The translations under genes and the position numbers were made by a program. Source: Clostridiaceae bacterium (GTDB taxonomy: Bacteria > Bacillota > Clostridia > UBA1212 > DUPL01). From it: a stretch of DNA of 10,271 bases. Shown in pieces: positions 1-7,121 of the stretch (its first letter is position 1; each line of letters begins with the position of its first letter). The stretch lies in contig JAAYLF010000266.1 in NCBI GenBank assembly GCA_012522035.1, positions 1 to 10,271 of the forward strand. Direction: 5' to 3'. The notes below the pieces were generated by a model. It saw nothing but the letters and a program-made list of their open reading frames with translations. It had not been told where the DNA came from and made no database searches.

Positions 1-34
1 ACCGGAATTCTTAAAAGCTTGATTACTCAAAAAT

Positions 35-70
35 TGCACACTCCAATTAAATTGGGGTGTGCACTATTTT
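35..70. terminator. Intrinsic terminator hairpin of an upstream off-window gene
   Basis: The arms 36-47 and 51-62 pair over 12 bp, with one G-T wobble and a 3-nt loop, and T35-A63 extends the stem. A run of five A precedes it (29-33) and four T follow it (67-70), so it could stop transcription in either direction. No gene that it serves is visible inside the window, so it most likely ends a plus-strand gene lying to the left. Confidence 0.65.
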
Positions 71-102
71 ACGCTTACTTTGAAATTACCCAGTGTATGC
101 CG

Positions 103-124
103 GTTATTGCCTCTAGGAAATAAC
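103..124. promoter_or_regulatory. 22-bp near-perfect dyad, candidate operator
   Basis: The half-sites GTTATTgCCT and AGGaAATAAC are inverted about a 2-bp centre (113-114), with a single mismatched pair (109/118). It lies 47 bp upstream of the first membrane-protein gene and has no T-run, so a protein-binding site is more likely than a terminator. No clear -35/-10 pair could be placed beside it. The regulatory role is inference. Confidence 0.3.
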
Positions 125-171
125 TATCTTGAGTTTAACAGTTAGAATTAAAAAAAACCTCCATAAACCCC

Positions 172-783
172 ATGATATATCAATTTGTGTATTTAATTTA
201 CTTCTGTGTCCGACTAACAAAGAAAAAGGCGAGCAATATACCTTTAGGTGTAGCTGCATTTATAACTGTTGCTCTTGTAGCTTTTCTTTTTGGAGGGAGA
301 GGGATTTCGGAGTATAAAGAAGCATGTGATAAGGAACGGTTTGTACAGAAAGTTGCGCAGAATATCTATATGCTTGCAGAAGATGCGGATGTAATTATAG
401 AGGACTATTCAAGTCCGGTAAGAATAACAGGCGGAATAGCAGGTACAGAGTTTGTTCGAAACACCATTTTGATTGATTATGATACAAAGAAAGTTACTTT
501 TTTGTTTGCAAGGGAATTTATCACAGTGGAATCAGAAAATATGTATTACAAAGAATTTTTATTGACTGAGAATAATAAAATTGACAGCAAGAATATACAT
601 TATACTAAGGAGCTAGATGAGCCTGGCAAAACTTTAACGGTGTTTTATCTTGAGGAGCATAAAAGAAAAACTGTCGCCATTGAACTTTGCATGGAGGATG
701 GTTCTGTATATTCAATAAACAATATTTTAGATGAGGGAGGACAATTGGGATATTTTCTTCATTTTTCATGGTCGGGTGTATAA
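172..783 (+). CDS. Single-pass membrane protein of unknown function
   Basis: I do not recognise this family. The 203-residue product has a hydrophobic helix at about residues 23-43 (from SNIPLGVAAF onward), preceded by a basic stretch (TKKK). This predicts one membrane anchor and a C-terminal domain of about 160 residues, probably outside the cell. The C-terminal part is rich in alternating beta-type segments (DVIIEDYS, ILIDYDTKKVTFLF, TLTVFYLEEHKRKTVAIEL), suggesting a small beta-rich fold. The start is weak: no Shine-Dalgarno precedes the ATG at 172, the frame is closed by TAA at 136-138, and the only other early start is GTG at 187. The 5' end may therefore be damaged or translated atypically. 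It lies 62 bp upstream of the ATPase gene on the same strand. Function is unknown. Confidence 0.6.
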   Translation: MIYQFVYLIYFCVRLTKKKASNIPLGVAAFITVALVAFLFGGRGISEYKEACDKERFVQKVAQNIYMLAEDADVIIEDYSSPVRITGGIAGTEFVRNTILIDYDTKKVTFLFAREFITVESENMYYKEFLLTENNKIDSKNIHYTKELDEPGKTLTVFYLEEHKRKTVAIELCMEDGSVYSINNILDEGGQLGYFLHFSWSGV

Positions 784-833
784 AATTTTAAAATTGTGTA
801 GTTTTTTTGAAAACTATGTGATAAAATACAATT

Positions 834-840
834 GGGTGAT
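834..840 (+). promoter_or_regulatory. Ribosome binding site supporting a TTG start
   Basis: GGGTGAT matches the GGTGAT end of the anti-Shine-Dalgarno complement. It sits 5 nt before TTG at 846, so it supports this unusual start for the ATPase gene. Confidence 0.5.
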
Positions 841-845
841 AATAG

Positions 846-1580
846 TTGAGTAAGCTTTTTTTAACTGGTATTGAGCTGGATTTGGAAGGTCATGATGACA
901 CCCACTATCCTTTCAATTTGCCAGCCGTAAAGCACATTGGAAGATTCCGTTTCAACAAACCGGTTACCTTCTTGGTGGGTGAAAATGGGACGGGAAAATC
1001 CACAATACTTGAAGCAATTGCTGTAAAATATGGGTTTAATGCAGAAGGGGGATCCAGGAATTTTAATTTTTCTACGGAGACCACCCATTCAGAGCTGTAC
1101 AAATTTATTACTCTTACAAGAGGTGTTTCAAGACCTGCGGATGGTTTTTTCCTACGAGCCGAAAGCTTTTACAATGTAGCAACTGAGATTGACAAACTCG
1201 ACGAAGAATACCCTTATCCATTGCTGGAGTCCTATGGAGGCAAATCCTTGCATGGACAATCCCATGGTGAAAGTTTTATATCTCTCGTTCAAAATCGCTT
1301 CTTTGGTAATGGTCTGTACATACTGGATGAGCCGGAGGCGGCTCTGTCACCAGTAAGGCAAATGAGTCTTTTGGTTTACATCCATGAACTGGTGAAGTTA
1401 AACTCTCAGTTTATTATCTCTACGCATTCTCCTATTTTGCTTTCATACCCTAATGCGGATATTTACGAGCTAACTGAAAACGACATCAGGCTTACTCATT
1501 ACAAGGATACAGAACATTATGTTCTGACAAAACAGTTTTTGAACAATCCGGAAGGCATGCTCAAATACCTTCTTGATTGA
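846..1580 (+). CDS. Compact SMC/ABC-like AAA-family ATPase (COG3910-like)
   Basis: The product is a 244-residue cytoplasmic ATPase of the RecF/SMC-like ABC class, without the long coiled coil of true SMC proteins. In order it shows a P-loop GENGTGKS at residues 45-52, a short helical/lid region at about 60-130, a degenerate signature LHGQSHGES near 135-143, a Walker B LYILDEPEAAL at 157-167 and an H-loop STHSP at 192-196. Length and motif order match the stand-alone predicted ATPases grouped as COG3910, whose biological role is poorly defined. Translation starts at TTG 846 after a GGGTGAT site. The gene lies between an unknown membrane protein and a LuxR-type regulator on the same strand, 72 bp from the latter. 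Function beyond ATP binding and hydrolysis cannot be read from the sequence. Confidence 0.9.
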   Translation: MSKLFLTGIELDLEGHDDTHYPFNLPAVKHIGRFRFNKPVTFLVGENGTGKSTILEAIAVKYGFNAEGGSRNFNFSTETTHSELYKFITLTRGVSRPADGFFLRAESFYNVATEIDKLDEEYPYPLLESYGGKSLHGQSHGESFISLVQNRFFGNGLYILDEPEAALSPVRQMSLLVYIHELVKLNSQFIISTHSPILLSYPNADIYELTENDIRLTHYKDTEHYVLTKQFLNNPEGMLKYLLD

Positions 1581-1613
1581 GTTTATGTTTTTTAGTCGAA
1601 ATTTATTGATTTG

Positions 1614-1649
1614 AAGAGCATAAGATTATGGAGAAAAAGAGGTGCTCTT
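1614..1649 (+). promoter_or_regulatory. Inverted repeat touching the RBS of the LuxR-type gene
   Basis: AAGAGCA (1614-1620) and TGCTCTT (1643-1649) are perfect inverted copies separated by 22 nt. The right arm starts inside the Shine-Dalgarno GAGGTG (1639-1644), just before ATG 1653. It could be a weak RNA hairpin that limits translation, or a spaced binding site for a dimeric regulator. A 7-bp repeat can arise by chance. Confidence 0.25.
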
Positions 1650-1652
1650 ATT

Positions 1653-3074
1653 ATGAACTTTAATGGATTAAAGTCCAATGTCGATTATTTCAGAGGGTTG
1701 AAAAGGCATAACATCCCTTATGTCTTGGTGTGGGTTATATTTTACGCATGGATTGTTGCCTTTGCTTCTTGGTGGACAGCATCTCCCAATGTGAAAAATG
1801 TCTTTGGTTCTGTTGACAGAATCCTCATTCAATCCGCTTTATTGACATCTTCTCTTGTTTTCATGTTTTTTATAAAAAAAAAGTGGTTTGTAAAAGTGTC
1901 ACGAATCATTGCGGCCTTTTCCCTTTTTGGTTTGGCACTATTCTTCCTTGCAACATCAGTTATTCCCCGGGTTATTGGCCTTGTTGTATTTGGAATTTCG
2001 TTGGGGTGTGTCAGCCTGTTAGTGTTTATACCTATGGTCTTTCGTTTGAATAATACTGAAAAGCTTTATGCCAGCATTATCTCAAATATATGTGTGTCCA
2101 TACTTTTGATAATTCAGAACATGCACAATGGGAAGATACTCCCTCCTGCGAGTGATCTGATTTTGTTCCTCCCGGTTGTTATTATTGCTATAGCAACAAT
2201 AATTTTCATAAACAGGAAAACAGTTGTGTTATATGAAGAGGGAAAGGATGACAACATTCCGAAAGTTGGATTTAATATTTATTCAACACTGTTTTTCAAC
2301 GCTTCCTTTGTAATTATATGCATAGGTATCGGAGTTGGGGTCCTGAATACTTCCATAAAAAAGTTTGGAAGCAATGTTGCGGTTTGGTATTTTGTAGGAG
2401 GGGTGATTGGCTGCGTTATCTTTTATACTATATATGCATTGTTTCCAAAAGCAATCCTTATTGTAGGGAACATATCTTTTGGATTTGTTTCTCTTGGCTT
2501 TCTCTGCAGTGCCTTTGGTGCCCAAGCTTCCGAAGTTATTGTCTTGTTTGCCTTGCTCCTTGGAATAGGGAATGGGGCAGGCATGATTGTAATGTTTTAT
2601 GTTATTGGGATTGTTGGAAAGAAGATTAACAGCTTGAAATATTTGAAACTAGCCATCCTTTTTGTAGGAATTATAGGTGGTGTTGGAGGCATGGTTCTGG
2701 GGAATCTTCTTCAGTATGTTAACAGCACCCAGGTCTCAATGTTTGCGTCAATCATATCCGCATTGTTTTTAATAACCTTTATGATAATGTCACCATTGCT
2801 TGCACAAGAACATATCTATGATGGCTGGGCAAAGGATACGGAGATAATAGATATTGATAATGACAAAATGTATTTGTTTGAAAAATATCAGTTAAGCAAA
2901 AGAGAAATTGAAGTGTGCAGACTTTTGCTGAAAGGACATACACTTAGGCAGATTTCAGCCATGCTTTCCATATCCTACTCGACGGTTAATACGTATTGCA
3001 CAAACTGTTACAGAAAGTTGAATATCAACAGCAGGACGGAATTGTTAATTCTTTTTAAGGACTACATAGAATAA
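1653..3074 (+). CDS. Membrane-bound LuxR-type regulator with 12-TM MFS-like sensor
   Basis: This is a 473-residue one-component regulator. Residues 1-390 contain about twelve hydrophobic helices (the first from YVLVWVIFYAW, the last from SMFASIISALF), arranged like a major-facilitator fold. A cytoplasmic linker (residues 391-411) leads to a C-terminal LuxR/GerE helix-turn-helix at about 412-473, recognisable from LSKREIEVCRLLLKG, the QISAMLSISYSTVNTY recognition helix and the RKLNINSRTELL tail. Proteins with an MFS-like membrane half and a LuxR DNA-binding domain are known in Clostridia and Actinobacteria. Their ligands are mostly unknown, and transport versus sensing is unresolved. I chose ATG 1653 over the TTG at 1611 because GAGGTG ends 8 nt before it. 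It lies 72 bp after the ATPase gene and is closed by a strong terminator. Its targets may be local, but nothing proves it. Confidence 0.9.
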   Translation: MNFNGLKSNVDYFRGLKRHNIPYVLVWVIFYAWIVAFASWWTASPNVKNVFGSVDRILIQSALLTSSLVFMFFIKKKWFVKVSRIIAAFSLFGLALFFLATSVIPRVIGLVVFGISLGCVSLLVFIPMVFRLNNTEKLYASIISNICVSILLIIQNMHNGKILPPASDLILFLPVVIIAIATIIFINRKTVVLYEEGKDDNIPKVGFNIYSTLFFNASFVIICIGIGVGVLNTSIKKFGSNVAVWYFVGGVIGCVIFYTIYALFPKAILIVGNISFGFVSLGFLCSAFGAQASEVIVLFALLLGIGNGAGMIVMFYVIGIVGKKINSLKYLKLAILFVGIIGGVGGMVLGNLLQYVNSTQVSMFASIISALFLITFMIMSPLLAQEHIYDGWAKDTEIIDIDNDKMYLFEKYQLSKREIEVCRLLLKGHTLRQISAMLSISYSTVNTYCTNCYRKLNINSRTELLILFKDYIE

Positions 3075-3091
3075 ATGCAATTATATTTGTC

Positions 3092-3130
3092 AAAAAAGCG
3101 CCTCATTAGAACTAATGAGGTGCTTTTTTT
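3092..3130 (+). terminator. Strong intrinsic terminator after the LuxR-type gene
   Basis: The GCGCCTCATTAG and CTAATGAGGTGC arms pair with one G-T wobble, followed by seven T (3124-3130). A matching run of six A precedes the stem. It begins 18 nt after the stop codon and ends the 172-3074 gene group. Confidence 0.93.
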
Positions 3131-3256
3131 ATGCCTTCATGTCTTTTAACTAATTGCCATAATCGCTCTTAAATCATAAGCTGATTAAGGAAACGTGGCC
3201 AATGTTCGAAAATGGTATGTTTGCCATGTAAAACTAATAAAGAATGGAGTGTTTGC

Positions 3257-3985
3257 ATGAGATTGTCAAAAATCATTTTATTTATTCTGCTGAGCATAGT
3301 CCTTGCTCTTTTAGTTACCAGCTGTTTTTGGGACGGTAGTATCAAACTAGGGGATAAGGATGGAGAAATTCAAATCGGAAAGACAAAATGGGACAAAAAG
3401 GAAATGTTTGGTCTTGATGCGCCGAAAGCAAAACTGACCAGCAGTGTCAGCACTGAAGAAGGAGCAATGTACTTTTTCTCTGAAATGAAAGAAAAGGATG
3501 CGGAAGCATACATAGAAATGCTTCAGGAGAAAGGATTTACATTCAACAAACTTGTGTTTGAAGAGTACAGTTACACTGGCACCAACAAGGATGGAGAAAC
3601 AATATCGTTTTGGTATGACAAGGAAAGTGGTGACGGCACCATTACTGCAAGCAAGGGTGAAAAGCCTACCGGTAATGAGGATGATGAAGTAATTATTGGT
3701 GGTAATAGAAAGTGGGATAGTAGCAAGATGGCCGGACTGCCTGATCCTGGTACAAAAGTTGTAAACTACTGGTCCATTAATAAACAAACAGCTTATACAC
3801 TGGAACCTTTGGCGGATTATTTGGATTACGTGGAAGAAATCAAGGCGTGCGGATTTGTAGTAGACATTCAAACTGCTGAAATCAATGATATATACATATT
3901 TTCGGCGAGCAACGAGAATGGTGATAAGGTTGAGTTTGCAGCATCGCCTGAGTCCTTGTCCGTTGTTGTAAATCTTGCAGAATGA
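3257..3985 (+). CDS. Lipoprotein with two tandem copies of a ~100-residue domain
   Basis: The 242-residue product begins with a lipoprotein signal (MRLSK, hydrophobic core, VTSC lipobox), giving lipid-anchored Cys23 on the outer face of the membrane. The mature part holds two similar units. Residues 37-132 read IQIGKTKWDKKEMFGLDAPK, then AYIEMLQEKGF, then NKDGETISFWY. Residues 144-239 read VIIGGNRKWDSSKMAGLPDP, then DYVEEIKACGF, then NENGDKVEFAA. The shared pattern is I-IG--KWD---M-GL--P, a helix ending in GF, and an N-DG strand. This resembles the DUF6591-type domain of clostridial lipoproteins, though I name it from memory of the pattern. Function is unknown. ATG 3257 is chosen because GGAG (3246-3249) precedes it by 7 nt and because it gives a normal signal peptide; an upstream in-frame ATG at 3212 does not. 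It is first in a tight three-gene cluster. Confidence 0.85.
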   Translation: MRLSKIILFILLSIVLALLVTSCFWDGSIKLGDKDGEIQIGKTKWDKKEMFGLDAPKAKLTSSVSTEEGAMYFFSEMKEKDAEAYIEMLQEKGFTFNKLVFEEYSYTGTNKDGETISFWYDKESGDGTITASKGEKPTGNEDDEVIIGGNRKWDSSKMAGLPDPGTKVVNYWSINKQTAYTLEPLADYLDYVEEIKACGFVVDIQTAEINDIYIFSASNENGDKVEFAASPESLSVVVNLAE

Positions 3986-4013
3986 ATGATAAAAGTGTGA
4001 GAAGGGGGTTATT

Positions 4014-4442
4014 ATGTACTGTTCGAACTGTGGAGCGGAAAATAATGATGAGGCCAAGTTTTGTAACAAATGCGGCTCAACTGTAGCTGGAAATACGCCA
4101 GCTGTAAAAGAAGTGGAAGACAACAAAGTAATATTTATACTGGCATATCTGGGCATATTGTTTTTCCTGCCATTGGTCGCCTGTCCAAACTCTAAAGTTG
4201 GCAGGTTTCATGCAAACCAAGGTTTACTGCTATTTATTTTGTCAGTTGCAGGGCAGATTGTTCTAGGTATATTGTCGCTTATAGCTGGTGCTATTTATTG
4301 GTTATTTGGAGCTTTTATATCTTTTATTTCCTGGATATGGTGGATACTGATTCTTGTGCTTGCCATTATGTGCATGATAAGTGCAAATAAGGGGGAACAG
4401 AAGCCTCTTCCCGTTATTGGCAAGATAAAAATAATTAAATAA
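4014..4442 (+). CDS. Zinc-ribbon membrane protein, DUF4870-like
   Basis: This is a 142-residue integral membrane protein. The N-terminus is a zinc ribbon with two knuckles (C3-x2-C6 and C17-x2-C20) that would bind one Zn(II) in the cytoplasm. After a short linker come about three hydrophobic segments at residues 38-58, 69-95 and 100-123. The phrase RFHANQGLLLFI between the first two is typical of the DUF4870 family. Zinc-ribbon plus DUF4870-like proteins are common and uncharacterised in Firmicutes. A strong GAAGGGGG site (4001-4008) precedes the ATG by 5 nt. It sits 28 bp after the repeat lipoprotein and 12 bp before the next lipoprotein, so the three are probably co-transcribed. It might assist or regulate the flanking lipoproteins, but only position supports that. 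Confidence 0.9.
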   Translation: MYCSNCGAENNDEAKFCNKCGSTVAGNTPAVKEVEDNKVIFILAYLGILFFLPLVACPNSKVGRFHANQGLLLFILSVAGQIVLGILSLIAGAIYWLFGAFISFISWIWWILILVLAIMCMISANKGEQKPLPVIGKIKIIK

Positions 4443-4454
4443 GGAGTTGATTGA

Positions 4455-4985
4455 ATGTTTAAAAAATTTGTCATATGGTGCGTTCTCATTTTTGTGGCTT
4501 TTTCTTTGACGGCTTGTATATCTAATATTGATGACAATAACGGTGAAAACAAGACACCTGAAAAAACAGAAACGAATCAAACGGATGCAACGCCTACTCC
4601 TGCTTCTACAGACAAGAAGGGAGATCCGGTTCCAACATATAATGAGGATTGGCCAACTGAAATGTTGCCGGATGGTTTTCCGAATCTGGGGAAAGTTACA
4701 AAAGTGAGCGACAAAAGGTCCTATGGCAACGTTATAACTATTTACTGGAACATGATAACTGAGGACCAAATTGATGCATTTGTTGATAAACTAAATGATT
4801 ATCTTGATAATGACCATGCATGGCAAGGTTCTTTTTACAGTGACGGTGTAAAGTATAAACCGGGAACCGAAGATGAATTTATCAGAGTTGTTATAAGGCA
4901 TATGGATTTTGCTTCAGGAGAGGTTGATTCAGATTTTGAGCCTCAGTTTTACCTGGAGATTAGCGGTGAAGGCTTGAAAAAGTGA
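4455..4985 (+). CDS. Lipoprotein with single domain resembling the upstream repeats
   Basis: The 176-residue product starts with MFKKFVIW, a hydrophobic core and an LTAC lipobox, so Cys21 is the predicted lipid-modified residue. Residues 22-63 are a polar Thr/Pro/Asp linker. The folded part, residues 64-176, opens with DWPTEMLPDGFPNLGKVTK, then a helix DQIDAFVDKLNDYL, then beta strands (EFIRVVIRHM, PQFYLEISG). The W---M-P-G-P opening followed by a helix resembles the two units in the lipoprotein 469 bp upstream, suggesting divergent paralogy, although overall identity is low. AAGGAG (4441-4446) overlaps the stop codon of the preceding gene and stands 8 nt before ATG 4455, so translation is likely coupled. 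Function is unknown. Confidence 0.87.
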   Translation: MFKKFVIWCVLIFVAFSLTACISNIDDNNGENKTPEKTETNQTDATPTPASTDKKGDPVPTYNEDWPTEMLPDGFPNLGKVTKVSDKRSYGNVITIYWNMITEDQIDAFVDKLNDYLDNDHAWQGSFYSDGVKYKPGTEDEFIRVVIRHMDFASGEVDSDFEPQFYLEISGEGLKK

Positions 4986-5018
4986 ATACCTTTGATAAAA
5001 AGCTTACTCATAACTATG

Positions 5019-5051
5019 CAAGGCGGCAAGTTGTATGAACTTGCCGTCTTG
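5019..5051. terminator. Shared hairpin between convergent genes
   Basis: A 14-bp stem (5019-5032 with 5038-5051, one G-T wobble) has a 5-nt loop. It lies 33 nt after the plus-strand lipoprotein stop and only 4 nt beyond the minus-strand propeller stop. T-runs are poor on both sides, so termination may be inefficient or assisted. Its place between convergent genes still argues for a bidirectional terminator. Confidence 0.65.
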
Positions 5052-5055
5052 TATT

Positions 5056-7012
5056 CTATCCATTTACCATTGAAGACATGGAGCCAACATAAAGTTTGCT
5101 TCCGGATTTTGTGTATCCTTTTACAAAGCCTACAAAGTATCCCTTTTCGATCCAGGCATTTAGCAAATTCAGGTCTATCGTTATTAGCCGCTCGCCTGAT
5201 TTTCTTGAGTAGATGCCGTCAATGCATACAACATATTCATTATCTGCGAAAAGTACCTTCATGTCGCTTTTTGATGTACTATAATTCATTATTGGTTTTG
5301 TTGTGTCGTTTTTATCAAAAGCATGGCCTAATGCATATATCTTGTAGTCTATATAGAATACGGTTCTTGTGCTTTTGCCAGCATAGCTGTCACTACTGAA
5401 TATTGAGAAAATATTAAGTTCATGCATATCCAGAACGTACAGATTACGAGCATTTGCTGCATATATTACTTCATCCTCCGCATTTAAAACGAAATCCAAA
5501 TCAGAACTGACGGATTTGGAAATTGATGTGTTGTCACCAAGGTTGTGTTTGTAGATGTATGATGAGCCTTTAATGGTATAGTAAAGAAAGCTGCCATGTA
5601 CAGCAAACGAGTATACCTGGTTTTCAAGGGGTATATCCCTTAAGTACTTGCCCGTTGTCCTATCATAGCATTTTATAACTTTTAGATCAGGGAAGGAAAT
5701 CATTGCCTCACTATCATATATAACCAACCTGCCGGGAACGCCAGGCAGCAGGAAAGAGAAAACAACTTCCATGGTATCCACCTTGAAGGCAATCAGCTTG
5801 TTCTGATTGGATGTTGCCAAGTAGCATATTTTGTCTGTTCCTGCCATGTCAATCACTTCATCATTCAGCAAGTAGCTTGTAATTTTGGGCTTTCCATTCC
5901 AGGCAAGGGATGCATCCTTTTCTACAATTGTGTAGAAAGTTTTGCTTTTTATGTCGTCCAGGTAATCATTTATGTTTTGAATATCTATAATGGTTCCTGA
6001 TTGGCTCGGGATAATAAAAACGTTTCCTGAGCTGGTTATAAAGCAGCGGTGCAGTTTTCGTTCCAATGGCATTATTATGTCAAGAGTCTGGCTGTCGAAG
6101 ACTCCTTCCTCTGTAATAACATAGTTTGAGTCTGCATAATATGTTTCTTTTTCTTTGGCTGGATTTATTTCGATCAACGCTATGAAATTATCCAGATTGC
6201 TGCTGTCATATACGCAGCCTGCCGTATAAACTTTTCCACTGTCGTAGAAGACCATCTTCTTTTCCTGATTGTGAGGGAGGTCTATCTCTTTTATGAGTTC
6301 CAGGTTATCCAGCTTGAAAGCATAAAGCTTTGATTTTCCTGCTACATAAAGAATGCCTTCATCCTTATTAACACACATGCCTTCTGTATTATCCACCCTT
6401 GCAGAAAAGCCTGGACCTTCTGGTGGTATGGCGATTATGTGCTGCCCACCTGTTCTAACAGCGGAAATATATATAATCCCGTTATATACCAGCATGTTGT
6501 TCGTCATGACATTAATCGTATGTTTCTTTTTTTGCTCATAAGTGTTTTTGTCATATTCGTAGATTGTGTCGAATGTTCCTATGTACAAGGTATCTCCTTC
6601 CACATACAGGAGTTTTGAGCTTTCTGGTGCTTCAAAGGTGCTCGCTGTCTCAAAAGTGCCGTTTGTGAAAACCCAAATCACATTGTCTTTGGTTGAACCA
6701 CTCATTAACAGATAGACATACTCACCATCAACAAAATGATCAATATATTTCTTTTCAAGCATAATTGAAAATTCCCTTTTTATTTTTGATTTTGACGTAT
6801 CTGTTCTATCCATTATTGTTACAAAGTCTGGTGACGTATTAACAGGTGTAGGATATGGAGGGATAATTGAATTGCCATATGTTTTCTCAGGGGTTTTCTC
6901 AGCGGTTTTTTCGGGGGGTTTTTTTTGGGATTCTGATGTCTTCTGTAACTATTCCGCAGGATGTTGTTACTAATGCAATAACAAGTATTAAAATTAATAC
7001 CAGCTTTCTCAT
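5056..7012 (-). CDS. Beta-propeller-type secreted protein, interrupted by one frameshift
   Basis: The body (ATG 6813 down to TAG 5058-5056, 585 residues) consists of about a dozen short beta-rich repeats of the YVTN/PQQ-like kind: LLYVEGDTLYIGTFDTIYEY, EGILYVAGKSKLYAFKLDN, VIYAANARNLYVLDMHE and others. This predicts one or two propellers, usually binding or scaffold modules. ATG 6813 has no ribosome binding site, and the same frame stays open upstream with a plausible linker (PPYPTPVNTSPDF). A proper start lies at 7012, with AAAAGGTG before it; it encodes MRKLVLILIL and a TTSC lipobox-like site (Cys19, atypical Thr at -3), then stops in frame after 37 codons. Removing one base near 6913-6926 joins the two into a 651-residue lipoprotein. 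So either the gene is broken, is expressed by slippage, or the assembly has an error. An extended -10 promoter precedes it. Confidence 0.8.
6877..6926 (-). repeat. 12-nt tandem repeat with homopolymer frameshift site
   Basis: Read on the minus strand, units at 6912-6901, 6900-6889 and 6888-6877 are 12 nt each and encode EKTA, EKTP and EKTY. The preceding unit, 6925-6913, is seven A then six C, which is 13 nt. With five C it would be 12 nt and encode KKTP in the propeller frame. The A8 (6926-6919), C6 (6918-6913) and A6 (6911-6906) runs are adjacent. The extra base therefore most likely sits in the C run. Confidence 0.7.
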
Positions 7013-7048
7013 TTGAATCACGCACCTTTTTATTCTGTGTTAATTGCA

Positions 7049-7076
7049 ATTATATCAGAATTTTCCAAAGTGGCAA
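7049..7076 (-). promoter_or_regulatory. Extended -10 promoter for the propeller gene
   Basis: On the minus strand, TTGCCA (7076-7071) and TATAAT (7054-7049) are separated by 16 bp, with an extended TGa just before the -10. It lies about 37 nt upstream of the start at 7012, supporting the upstream signal-peptide start over ATG 6813. Confidence 0.65.
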
Positions 7077-7121
7077 TATTGTTTTTAAACGCATAATCTA
7101 TAAACGAAAGGGGATGTGCGG

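Noticed and set aside
129..317. Plus-strand frame of 62 codons with a TTG start overlapping the first gene
   Set aside because: It has no ribosome binding site and a Cys-rich unlikely composition after residue 40. The overlapping frame carries a coherent membrane helix and a long open frame.
799..816. Short hairpin TAGTTTT/AAAACTA before the ATPase gene
   Set aside because: It is an A/T-only stem with no following T-run; too weak to call a terminator or operator.
3212..3256. Upstream in-frame ATG for the first repeat lipoprotein
   Set aside because: It would place a Cys-containing polar leader before the signal peptide and lacks an RBS. ATG 3257 has GGAG and gives a standard lipoprotein signal.
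3347..4156. Long minus-strand open frame of 269 codons
   Set aside because: It lies antisense to the repeat lipoprotein and zinc-ribbon genes, which have clear signals, domains and RBSs. Its translation shows no coherent domain.
4302..4769. Minus-strand open frame of 155 codons
   Set aside because: It is antisense to the zinc-ribbon protein and the second lipoprotein, with no start signals and no coherent protein features.
4992..5399. Plus-strand open frame of 135 codons overlapping the end of the propeller gene
   Set aside because: It is antisense to the propeller, runs through the convergent hairpin and has a Cys/Leu-rich shadow composition.
7041..7052. Perfect 12-bp palindrome TAATTGCAATTA at the propeller promoter
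   Set aside because: AT-rich 12-bp palindromes are expected a few times per 10 kb by chance. It overlaps the -10 region, but nothing else supports an operator.
7116..7121. GTG start for yunC
   Set aside because: The Shine-Dalgarno ends too close to it, and the family normally begins at the ATG at 7122.
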